This document shows, in pieces, positions 6,886 through 14,205 of a stretch of 18,897 nt of DNA. Numbering within the stretch: position 1 is the first letter of the stretch; each line of letters begins with the position of its first letter. The position numbers and the translations under genes were made by a program. A model generated the notes under the pieces. The model worked only from the letters and a program-made list of their open reading frames with translations, searched no databases and was not told where the DNA came from. The DNA is from Pirellulales bacterium. Its GTDB lineage: Bacteria; Planctomycetota; Planctomycetia; Pirellulales; JALHLM01. The stretch spans positions 1-18,897 of the forward strand of contig JALHLM010000041.1 of NCBI GenBank assembly GCA_022844585.1. Reading direction: 5' to 3'.

Positions 6886-7791
6886 CTACAGCACACGACG
6901 TTGGCGTGCGAACGCCAATAACGCTCCGCCGACGAGCAATAGTCCGATCGTGCCTGGTTCCGGCACCGCCACAGGTTCGCCGTAGATGAAGTCGTCCATT
7001 GCCACAGCGTCGTTGCCGTCGCCGAAGCTGATCAGGCTCAGGTCCATCGAGCCGTTCGTGATGCGGACGCGCGAGACGACCGGATCGTCGAACGACAGGC
7101 CCAGGAACGAGAACGACTTAAAGGTATCCGCGGCGCCGTCGAGCGGAAACGCCGGCACGCTTTGCGTCGCCAGCAGGGCATCGTCGGCGTCGAAGAATTC
7201 CAGCGTCGTCGTGCCATCTTCTTCCACATCAGTGAACACCGCGCCGAAGCCGCGCACCAGGGCCGCCACATCCGGCGAGCCGGGCAGGCTGAAGGTTACA
7301 TCGAGTTGGTTCGCGCCGTTGAGGCCGAAGATGCGTTCGGCGCTAAACGCGGCGAAGTCCTCGTCATTGTCCGGGTGTCGATTGGCGAACAGCGGCGCTG
7401 TCGGACCAGGATTGCCGTCGCCGTCGGAATCACTGTCGGCGCTCACCTCGAACGTGCCGGAAGTCGCAAGTTGAATCCCGCGGATGCGTCCGGCCGCATT
7501 TCCGGTCGCCAGGTTGAAGAAGTCGCCGGGGAAGGCGTTCGCGCCGCCGGAGGAGAACGCATCGGGTACGCCGTCCCAATTCACCTCGCGGCGATTGTTC
7601 GGCCCTGCGCCGGTGCTCGGGCCCGGAGCGATGGCCGGTCCCAGCTCGGCGCGGAACGCATCAAGATCCGTTTGGATATCAACGGCGTTCTGTCCCACGG
7701 CCGAAAATACGTCCTGGGCTGGCGCGCGTGTGGCCAAACTGGCGAGGCCCAGTCCCACGGCGACCGTAATCGCCCAATTCCGTGTGTTCAT
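6886..7791 (-). CDS. PEP-CTERM sorting domain protein
   Basis: The protein has 301 residues. The start at 7791 is supported by an AGGAG ribosome site and gives a classic signal peptide: MNTRNW, hydrophobic AITVAVGLGLASLA, then an APAQD cleavage region near residue 26. The C-terminus is a canonical PEP-CTERM tail (about 277-301): VPEPGT, a hydrophobic helix GLLLVGGALLAFA, then RQRRVL. In the family, such proteins are exported by Sec and processed by an exosortase at the outer surface; no exosortase lies in the window. The middle is Asp/Gly-rich with beta-strand character (e.g. VFTDVEEDGTTTLEFFDADD, then SRVRITNG and DDFIYGE). This resembles the beta-sandwich adhesin-like modules of other PEP-CTERM proteins. 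Its ligand or substrate is unknown. It is monocistronic and convergent with the RNase HII-like gene. Confidence 0.88.
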   Translation of the reverse strand: MNTRNWAITVAVGLGLASLATRAPAQDVFSAVGQNAVDIQTDLDAFRAELGPAIAPGPSTGAGPNNRREVNWDGVPDAFSSGGANAFPGDFFNLATGNAAGRIRGIQLATSGTFEVSADSDSDGDGNPGPTAPLFANRHPDNDEDFAAFSAERIFGLNGANQLDVTFSLPGSPDVAALVRGFGAVFTDVEEDGTTTLEFFDADDALLATQSVPAFPLDGAADTFKSFSFLGLSFDDPVVSRVRITNGSMDLSLISFGDGNDAVAMDDFIYGEPVAVPEPGTIGLLLVGGALLAFARQRRVL

Positions 7792-8075
7792 CGAGTGTTT
7801 GCTCCTGTTCCAGACGGTGCGAATCGGCGGAGTTCCATCGGTTGATCGTATTCTCGCGCCTCGGCGGCCAAGAATTGTCGCCATCAATGTAGAACGGGTC
7901 GGAAAAAAATACGACCGTTTGAAATCGAAGCATCTGTGCGTATAGATGTGTCGAGCGCAGCGCGCAGGCGCACCGTCCTCTACGGGCAGTGCATAAAATC
8001 GCGGGGCGTTACGTCTCTTGGCAAGGAGTTACCCCGCCGCTTGCCGGCACCAAGGCAGATCGACAGAATGGGGCG
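7792..8075. promoter_or_regulatory. Divergent intergenic region, PEP-CTERM gene and YcxB-like gene
   Basis: These 284 bases must hold promoters for both divergent genes. One inverted repeat stands out: ACGGGTCG at 7894-7901 against CGACCGT at 7912-7918, with one bulged base and an A-rich loop (GAAAAAAATA). It could be an operator or a small hairpin. I could not assign -35/-10 boxes with confidence. Confidence 0.3.
7802..7806 (-). promoter_or_regulatory. Ribosome binding site of the PEP-CTERM gene
   Basis: On the - strand AGGAG lies ten bases before the ATG at 7791. This rules out upstream in-frame starts as far as 7887, which would place a polar stretch before the signal peptide. Confidence 0.6.
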
Positions 8076-8708
8076 ATGTCCAAGGAGTCGTCCAGGGAAA
8101 ACCCTTACGCTTCGCCCGAGGTATTCGGCGAGCAGTTCCGCCGCGCCGCCGCGGAATTCGGCCAGCCGACTGATGCCGATGCGCCGATCTACGCGGAGGG
8201 CGTACTTTCAGAGCGCGACTACATGCGCACCGTGCGCCGGACGTTTCGGTCCGTATATTGGCTCGGCCGCACGGTGATCCTTGTCTTAGGCGCTATCTAT
8301 CTCTGGCTGATCTGGCGCACCACAGCGCCCTGGGCAGGGGGCGGCATCGGCTGGAGGCAGTTCGCGCTAACGCGCCTGCCGCTGCTCTTGATTGTCGGCG
8401 CAGGCGTGGCGCTGCTCCTGACGCGCCAAACGGCGCGGTTTCGCAAGACCTGGCGAGCCTCGGTTTTGCGTGACGAGCGGATCGTGATGCGGATCACGCC
8501 CGAGGTCATCGAAGTTCGTCGTCCGTCCGTGTATTCCCTACTACGCTGGACGAGCTACACCGGCTATCTGCTGATCGACGACGATCTGATGGTCCTTTCC
8601 TCCGCGCACGCGGCGAACCATTTCAATATTTTCCCGCAATCTTTCTTCACGCCGCCGGAGTGGAACCGCTTCATCAAGCTGGTGGCGGAGAAGTTGCCGA
8701 AGAAGTAG
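8076..8708 (+). CDS. Two-helix membrane protein with YcxB-like C-terminal domain
   Basis: The protein has 210 residues. The ATG at 8076 gives MSKESSRENPYASP; the NPYASP start is a form often seen in planctomycete membrane proteins. Two transmembrane helices are visible, at about 66-80 and 101-116. Between them is a short Trp/Gly-rich loop, and basic RFRKTWR follows. The soluble end (about 135-210) has MRITPEVIEVRRPSVYSLLRW, then FNIFPQSFFTPPEWNRFIKLV. This fits the YcxB-like domain, where a PH-like strand set ends with IPxxxF and a final helix. No enzymatic residues are evident and the function is unknown. Upstream in-frame codons to 7989 add residues unlike the family. Confidence 0.7.
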   Translation: MSKESSRENPYASPEVFGEQFRRAAAEFGQPTDADAPIYAEGVLSERDYMRTVRRTFRSVYWLGRTVILVLGAIYLWLIWRTTAPWAGGGIGWRQFALTRLPLLLIVGAGVALLLTRQTARFRKTWRASVLRDERIVMRITPEVIEVRRPSVYSLLRWTSYTGYLLIDDDLMVLSSAHAANHFNIFPQSFFTPPEWNRFIKLVAEKLPKK

Positions 8709-8721
8709 AGGCACGCAAATT

Positions 8722-8890
8722 CACCACGGAGACGCGGAGGCACGGAGAATTCGTGCGCGTTGATGTTCGGAACGGGAGGCGAAAGTTGAATGATGAGTTA
8801 GAGAGAATCGATGGAAATCCGGCACTGAAAACGGAACACTGAAAGCGCTAAAACTCCTCTGCCTCTCTGTGCCTCCGTGTCTCCGTGGTG
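8722..8890. repeat. Inverted repeat between convergent genes (GACGCGGAGG family)
   Basis: The arms at 8722-8748 and 8864-8890 are 27 bases each and pair with two mismatches (starting CACCACGGAGAC). The right arm is followed by AAACCTCCG at 8892-8900. Between the arms are AT-richer sequence and two short direct repeats of CACTGAAA (about 8823-8843). The element fills almost the whole gap between the YcxB-like stop and the stop of the opposing gene at 8902. It has no credible coding potential. Similar CACGGAGGCACGGAG-type repeats are, from memory, scattered through many environmental bacterial genomes. A bidirectional end-of-transcript role fits its position (inference). Confidence 0.7.
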
Positions 8891-8901
8891 CAAACCTCCG
8901 G

Positions 8902-10875
8902 TCAAGGCTTAAACGCCGCGCCGCCGCCGGCGGTGTTCGAGCGTTGAATGTTGTTCCACGTCATTTTGACAGGATTCAGCACGCCGACGCCGTTCTCCAT
9001 AATGTCATACGTCGTGCGTGTGGCGTGATAGCCCTGGAAAATTGAGTCGCGGACGTCGATCTTCGTGTAACCGTTGTTGAGAGCTTCCCAACTGATGCCG
9101 GCGCCCCAGAAACCAATCAGCCGACATTGCACCATCGTCAGCTTGCCCACTTCGATATCTTCCATCGCATACGTGGGATGATGCAGGCCGTCGCCAATCG
9201 CGACGCGTTCCATGTACAACTCTTCCATCGGATCGTCGATCCCCGAGCCGTCCGAGGTGTCCTGCTGCATAAACAGGTTGCGGCTCAGGAAGACGTTCCG
9301 CATGGTGACCTTGCCCATGCCCTCGGCGAATCGCAACGACGAGTGCATGTCCGTGGTGCTGATGAATGAGCTGTTCTCGATGAGGATTTCATTCACGAGC
9401 ACGATCTTCGCGGCGTTCGTGGTGACTTGCGTGCTGTTCTGCGGGCCTTTCACGACCAGGTTTCGGAGCACCACCTTCTCCAGCAAGTTGCCGGGCCCCG
9501 GGTCGATCTGGAAGCTGTTAACACCCAGCGGGTGATGCGCGGCGTTCGTCTCGAACCGTCCGCCGTCGACGGTGAAGCTCGTCCCGTCCCCGGAGGCGTT
9601 AAAGCCTTTCACGCGCGAGTTCAGCGAGACGATATCGCGATACAGCGTCTTATCCCCCACTTGCCGGTAGCCGGAGTGACCGGCGTTGATCGAGCGTGTT
9701 TCCGTCAGCCTGTTTCCCGCGCCAAACACCACGAAGTTTTGACCAGACGCTTCCGAGATCCCGTCCTCGGCCATGTAAGTGTTCGCTACCTGCACACGGA
9801 AGACGCGGTTGTCGTCGCCGACCAGCCGCAAACCTTCGGCGCGCCCGGTATGCAGCCCGTTCTGGTTGCCATCGATGCTGATATACGAGACCAGGTTGTG
9901 ACTGCCGTCGATCGTCAGAGTGCCAACGTTCGCGGAGGCGTTTTTCAACTTGAGCGTGCCCGGCCCGCTGATTTTCAGATGGTCGCCGTGCACGCGCAGG
10001 TTGTCGACGATAAACACGCCAGCCGGAATGTAGATCAGGCTGTTCCCCGCGGTATCGGCGGCATTGAAGGCCGCTTGAATGGCCGCCGTGTCGTCGGTGC
10101 CGTTGTTGGCGGTCGCGCCGAAATCGCGCACGTCAAAGTATGGCTGCCGGGCATATTCCACGCCGGCCAGCAGCGAGGCTTGCGCCTGCGCCTGACTCAT
10201 GCCACCGCGCATCAGGCCGACCCAGAATGCCCCGCCGCCTGGATCGACGTCGCGATGCAAATAGTCGTGATACCACTGATCGACCGCCTGCAGCCGGAAT
10301 TCGTCGCTGGTGACGAATCCATACGCGACATTCGCTAAAGCCGCGCGGTTCATCACGTCGATCCAGTAGTTCTCCTCGGCGTCGACGGCCGTGCGCCGAA
10401 GCAGGTCGTTATAGAGTGACTGAATTGCCCCCTGTTTCGTGCCGCCAGCCTTATGGAAGTATTCACCCGATCCGATCAGAGAAGCTCGCACCACTTCCGG
10501 ACCGCCGGTGGCGTCCCAGACGTTGAGCCAGAACTCCAGCCCGGCGGCGTCGACGTTGCGCCCCAGCACTTTTTGATAGTAGTCGTCCACGGCCGCCGCG
10601 CGCCGTTCGCGCGAGTTGAGCAACGACACTGCGATGGAGGACTTGGAGATCCCCGCTTCCAACCGGTCCGTCCAATAGTCGGCTTCAGCGTTGGCGGCCG
10701 GACGACCCATCACATCGAGGTAGAGGCGCTTGACCCATGCCCCTTCCGAGATATCCGCGGCCGGCTCCGGCTCCCCCGGCGACACCGACAACAACTCTCG
10801 TGGTTCAAGCGCCTCCATACGGCCTTGACCACTGTCATGGCGGATGCCTGCTCGCGTACGGCGCATGGTCCCCAT
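8902..10875 (-). CDS. Exported LEPR-XLL protein with DUF4214 repeats and pectate-lyase-3 beta-helix
   Basis: The protein has 657 residues. Residues 21-30 carry the EALEPRELLS motif typical of large exported planctomycete proteins (LEPR-XLL), with no ordinary hydrophobic signal peptide before it. Residues about 45-240 hold four DUF4214-like units, each with a W/Y-rich helix and R-x-(V/A)-D/A spacing (YLDVMGRPA, YQKVLGRNVD, YNDLLRRTAVD, YHDYLHRDVD). From about 246 a pectate-lyase-3 type right-handed beta-helix begins with FDVRDFGATANNGTDDTAAIQAAF and IYIPAGVFIVDNL and runs to the end. Proteins with this fold are polysaccharide lyases, hydrolases or C5-epimerases, and catalytic residues cannot be assigned here. 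It is divergent from a Wzy/Wzx pair, so the substrate may be the surface polymer they make (inference). An in-frame ATG three codons later is an alternative start. Confidence 0.8.
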   Translation of the reverse strand: MGTMRRTRAGIRHDSGQGRMEALEPRELLSVSPGEPEPAADISEGAWVKRLYLDVMGRPAANAEADYWTDRLEAGISKSSIAVSLLNSRERRAAAVDDYYQKVLGRNVDAAGLEFWLNVWDATGGPEVVRASLIGSGEYFHKAGGTKQGAIQSLYNDLLRRTAVDAEENYWIDVMNRAALANVAYGFVTSDEFRLQAVDQWYHDYLHRDVDPGGGAFWVGLMRGGMSQAQAQASLLAGVEYARQPYFDVRDFGATANNGTDDTAAIQAAFNAADTAGNSLIYIPAGVFIVDNLRVHGDHLKISGPGTLKLKNASANVGTLTIDGSHNLVSYISIDGNQNGLHTGRAEGLRLVGDDNRVFRVQVANTYMAEDGISEASGQNFVVFGAGNRLTETRSINAGHSGYRQVGDKTLYRDIVSLNSRVKGFNASGDGTSFTVDGGRFETNAAHHPLGVNSFQIDPGPGNLLEKVVLRNLVVKGPQNSTQVTTNAAKIVLVNEILIENSSFISTTDMHSSLRFAEGMGKVTMRNVFLSRNLFMQQDTSDGSGIDDPMEELYMERVAIGDGLHHPTYAMEDIEVGKLTMVQCRLIGFWGAGISWEALNNGYTKIDVRDSIFQGYHATRTTYDIMENGVGVLNPVKMTWNNIQRSNTAGGGAAFKP

Positions 10876-11379
10876 AGTTTTTTCCGAAGGTGCGTGGCTC
10901 CGCAGGTGTCCTGGGCGACGCCTTGCCCATCGCGACGGACGGGCGGACCAGGCTATCTGGCACGGTCGTCCGGGAAGTCGCGATTGCGCGTAGCGCCGCC
11001 GTCAACGAATGGGGGTCCCGCGAAGGAGTTCCGGTTCCTTCGCGACTCGGAACGCGATATCACCTGATATCGTGCGAAAACTGTGACAAGACGGACGACA
11101 ACTCAGATCGTCCGCTATCAACTAATAGGTCACAATTGCCGCTCAGGCAAATTCCTCGGCGTACGCCGAACGAACCGCTGGCAGGATGCGAAAAAACCGC
11201 AAACCCGTTGCCTTCCGGTCGCGTAGCATACGAGACGACGAATCCGCCGCATCCTCGGACGCATTCGTTGACACCCTGGATAGGGGCGGGGATATTACAT
11301 TTGGGCGGTTCTCGCGGCAATCCCAGTCGCTGGTTCGCCAGGCACAGCACCCTTCGTCGGCTTCCGGGAGTGTCACCGC
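10876..11379. promoter_or_regulatory. 504-base divergent intergenic region with palindrome cluster
   Basis: This gap separates the beta-helix gene (-) from the polymerase gene (+). It contains a run of inverted repeats. CGCGAAGGA (11019-11027) pairs with TCCTTCGCG (11036-11044). CGATATCACCTGATATCG (11055-11072) is an 8-bp perfect palindrome around CC. CGGACGA (11092-11098) pairs with TCGTCCG (11108-11114). TTGCC (11136-11140) pairs with GGCAA (11146-11150), and TCGGCGTACGCCGA (11156-11169) is a perfect 14-base palindrome. A bulged hairpin spans 11238-11268. GGGAG at 11366-11370 is a likely ribosome site nine bases before the polymerase GTG. An open frame from 10890 overlaps the polymerase gene but shows no protein-like features. 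Promoter boxes were not assigned. Confidence 0.45.
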
Positions 11380-12813
11380 GTGGAGTTCGTACTTCTCGTT
11401 TTCGCCATCGGGGGGTTGTTGAGTTACTCGGCCGCCGTGCATTGCACGTTGCTGGTGATGCACTCTCTGCTGGCCGCCTGGTATGCGTGGAAACTCAAGT
11501 CCACGCAGCCGCTCACCGCCATCGTACTGTTGGGCTATGCGCCCATGTACTTTATCAATCCGTTCGCGATTCTCGTGGGCTGGATCGATATGGATAGCAC
11601 GGAGGAGGCGCTCTATCTCTCCAACGTGTTGATGATGGTCGGCCTCGATCTGTTCATTATGGGGGCCTACCGGCTGCGCTGGAACAAGAACGACCTCTAT
11701 AAGATGCAGCCCGTGGAGATTGCCGAAGGGCGCGTTGACATTGTGATCTTTATCGCGCTTGGCATCTATCTGGTGGCCAGTTGCGTGCAGATCCTCGGCG
11801 TCAGCAGCGTCGATTCCACGCGCGGCGCTTTCGACATGCAGAAGTTCGACATCGCCATGGGCGGCGAACACAGCATCTTCTTCCTGATGGGGCGCTATGC
11901 CTCCTTCAGCTTGCCGTTCGCTGGCTTTCTGATCGCCCTCAAGAAGCCGCCGAAACAGGCGATGTTCCTGATTCCGCTCGCAGCGCTCTTGGTGCTGCAT
12001 TTCCTCTTGTTCCGCGTGCGGCAGGCGCCGATCGCGGTCAGCCAAGGGTATTTGCTGGGCTCGTTGTCTCGGTACCTGTTCGTCACCCTCAAGGGACGGC
12101 CGCTGTTGGGATATGTCCCCTCGTATGTGAAGATGACGGCGCTCGTGATGATTCCCACGCTGGCCGTGGCAGCCGTCTCCATTCGCTGGGTCCGTGCGAT
12201 GTACGCCACGGGGCAATACGATTTCTCATCGGAGAGCGCCGAAAAAATCACCGATTCGACTTTTTCCGCTGGCGATCTCGCCGTGGCCTACATGACGCGC
12301 ATGGCCGTGCAGAAGTTTCCTTCTGAACACGAATACCTGAACGGGCTGTCGGTGTATCGCTTGTTCCTGACCCCTATCCCACGGTTCATCTGGCCAGAGA
12401 AACCGGAGACTTCGCAACGTATCTTCGCCGGCGTGCTCGATCCGCGATTGCGCGCCAAAGGCGTGACCATTCCGGCCGGCCTGGTCGGCGACTTGCACAT
12501 TAACTTCGGCCCTTGGGGCGTGATCGGGATGGTCGTGCTGGGCTTTTTCTTCGCTCAGGAGCGATACACGTCGCTCGCCTCGCTGATGGTATTGGCGTCC
12601 AGTGGCGCGTGGATTTTCCACTTTACGCGCGGTTCGCAAACCGGTCCGGTGATCGTGTTCGGCGTCACGTGGTTGGTTTCGCGACTCTTCCAATACATGC
12701 TGGCGCCGCAACCCGTTGCGGCCGGACAGGCGCAATGGCCGATGATGATGGCCTGGCGTCCAGCGCTCGCGATGCCAACGGTGGCCCGCAAATTGAAGCC
12801 GCGCGGCGGCTAG
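11380..12813 (+). CDS. wzy: Wzy-like oligosaccharide repeat unit polymerase
   Basis: The protein has 477 residues with about eleven hydrophobic membrane segments. The start is GTG with GGGAG nine bases upstream. Two features fit Wzy/O-antigen polymerases. One is a large periplasmic-type loop (about 270-365) ending in FLTPIPRFIWPEKP (329-342). The other is the following GLVGDLHINFGPWGVIGMV block (367-385), which matches the P-R-x-x-W-P-x-K-P and G-x-x-x-N-F-G patterns of the family. Conserved arginines sit in FRVRQAP (211-217). Wzy enzymes join lipid-linked repeat units at the periplasmic face. The Wzx-like flippase gene starts 10 bases after the stop, so the two form a probable operon. No glycosyltransferase or chain-length regulator is in the window. 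Sequence conservation in this family is low, so the call rests on topology plus the two motifs. Confidence 0.75.
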   Translation: MEFVLLVFAIGGLLSYSAAVHCTLLVMHSLLAAWYAWKLKSTQPLTAIVLLGYAPMYFINPFAILVGWIDMDSTEEALYLSNVLMMVGLDLFIMGAYRLRWNKNDLYKMQPVEIAEGRVDIVIFIALGIYLVASCVQILGVSSVDSTRGAFDMQKFDIAMGGEHSIFFLMGRYASFSLPFAGFLIALKKPPKQAMFLIPLAALLVLHFLLFRVRQAPIAVSQGYLLGSLSRYLFVTLKGRPLLGYVPSYVKMTALVMIPTLAVAAVSIRWVRAMYATGQYDFSSESAEKITDSTFSAGDLAVAYMTRMAVQKFPSEHEYLNGLSVYRLFLTPIPRFIWPEKPETSQRIFAGVLDPRLRAKGVTIPAGLVGDLHINFGPWGVIGMVVLGFFFAQERYTSLASLMVLASSGAWIFHFTRGSQTGPVIVFGVTWLVSRLFQYMLAPQPVAAGQAQWPMMMAWRPALAMPTVARKLKPRGG

Positions 12814-12823
12814 GTCTCCGCGC

Positions 12824-14188
12824 ATGACTCCTTCGACCGCCGCGGAACCCGCACAGCCATCGGACGCCGTACCCGACGGTCCGCTGGCCGCACGTGACAA
12901 GGAATCGACGCGCAGCCGCGTGATCCGGCTTGGCGGATACACCGCCTGGACGGTGGCCGCGCTGGCCATGCCGTTAGTGCTGGATCGCCTGGTCGCCTGC
13001 CCAATTCTGCGCCGCCGGTTGGGCGCGGATCCTTTCGGCAGCTTTATCTGGGTGCGTTCGTTGGCCTACATGTTCGGCAACAACGTGGCCAATGGATTCT
13101 CGATTCCCTTTCTCCGCGATCTGGTCAAGCAGTCGGAAGACCAGGTGCGCATTCGCATGCGTACGGCGATCCTGCTCACCGCCGTCTTGACGTGCGTGGT
13201 GATGTGGATTGTCAGCGTTGTGGCGTGTTACTTCGGGGACAACTTTGTCTGGCGCAACGCGGAGTCGCTATTCCTACCGTTCGCTGGCTTCGCGCTCGCG
13301 CGTTCGTTAGACCAGGTAATCACCGTCCGCCTTCGCGTGCAGCGCCGGGTCAAGCAGATCTTCGTATTGCGCACCGTGGAAGGCGTGATCCTGGCTGGCG
13401 CCGCGATCTGCTTCCCCACGCGGGATATTCTGCTCATCGCCTTGATCTATTTCGCCAGCACGCTGATTCCCATGCTGCTGAGCGGATTCTTCAATCGCGA
13501 TGTGCTACAAGGCGGCCGCGGTTGGGATCGCGGTGAGGCCCAGTCGCTGTTGAAAGAAGCTCCCGCCGGCATCTTGATGGTGGCCATCGACAACGCGCAG
13601 GTTTACCTGCCGATCATTCTCCTCGGCGCCATGGCCGGCAAAAGCGCGGTGCCGGCGCTCTACGCCGCGGGCGTCGGCTACGCGTTCCTGACGCCGATCA
13701 CACATATGGGACAGGCGGTACTGAGCCTGATCTCCGGCAAGAAAACTTTCGATCTACACGGTCGCCGCGGGCGGATGTATCTCGCCACGACGCTCGGCCT
13801 CGCGCTCGCCGTTGGATTGACTTCCTACATCGTCGGCCGTTGGCTGGTCGAATACCTCTATCCGCTCGACGCTCCTGATACGCTGAAGTTTTATCATTGG
13901 ATCGCGATCGCCAACGGCTGCGCCTCGGTCCGCGCCTTGATGCGACCGATCGGTCTCAAATTCGCGCCGCTGAAGAGCGTCGTCCGGCTCTCCTGGATCA
14001 CGCTGGCCGCCCAAGTCGTCGCCCTGGCGGCCTTGATCCCGCTCTGGCAGGCCGCCGGCGCAGCCATCGCCCTGGCCATCTCCGCCGCCCTCGGCATGCT
14101 GATCTGGCTGGCGATTTTTGAGCAGTTCCGACGGGGAACGGCCATCGCCGCTGAAGTGGCCACGGATGTCGCGAGTGACGAAGCGTGA
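12824..14188 (+). CDS. wzx: Wzx-like polysaccharide flippase (MOP superfamily)
   Basis: The protein has 454 residues and about twelve transmembrane helices, the usual size and topology of a MOP-superfamily exporter. A polar N-terminal tail (1-35) is followed by helix 1 near residue 38. The segment ADPFGSFIWVRSLAYMFGNNVANGF resembles the LGxxxFGxxxxxxSxxxY region of Wzx flippases. A second bundle begins near residue 240 (LLKEAPAGILMVAIDNAQVYLP, then YAAGVGYAFLTPI). Wzx moves lipid-linked repeat units across the inner membrane for Wzy to polymerise, consistent with the gene order. There is no clear Shine-Dalgarno, so translation may be coupled to wzy. The gene ends 17 bases before the stop of the opposing repeat protein, a very tight convergent junction with no obvious terminator. 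Confidence 0.75.
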   Translation: MTPSTAAEPAQPSDAVPDGPLAARDKESTRSRVIRLGGYTAWTVAALAMPLVLDRLVACPILRRRLGADPFGSFIWVRSLAYMFGNNVANGFSIPFLRDLVKQSEDQVRIRMRTAILLTAVLTCVVMWIVSVVACYFGDNFVWRNAESLFLPFAGFALARSLDQVITVRLRVQRRVKQIFVLRTVEGVILAGAAICFPTRDILLIALIYFASTLIPMLLSGFFNRDVLQGGRGWDRGEAQSLLKEAPAGILMVAIDNAQVYLPIILLGAMAGKSAVPALYAAGVGYAFLTPITHMGQAVLSLISGKKTFDLHGRRGRMYLATTLGLALAVGLTSYIVGRWLVEYLYPLDAPDTLKFYHWIAIANGCASVRALMRPIGLKFAPLKSVVRLSWITLAAQVVALAALIPLWQAAGAAIALAISAALGMLIWLAIFEQFRRGTAIAAEVATDVASDEA

Positions 14189-14205
14189 AGCCGCAGTACG
14201 TGTAC

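Noticed and set aside
9427..10338. 303-residue open frame on the + strand
   Set aside because: It is antisense to the beta-helix/DUF4214 gene and has no recognisable domain or ribosome site.
11186..11225. Possible riboswitch-like sequence with GCGAAAAAACCGCAAACCCG
   Set aside because: It has short pieces resembling known riboswitch words, but I could not fit it to a complete consensus structure for any class.
10890..11597. 235-residue open frame on the + strand, partly in the intergenic region
   Set aside because: It overlaps the polymerase gene by over 200 bases in another frame, has no hydrophobic or domain pattern, and runs through the palindrome cluster. Probably non-coding.
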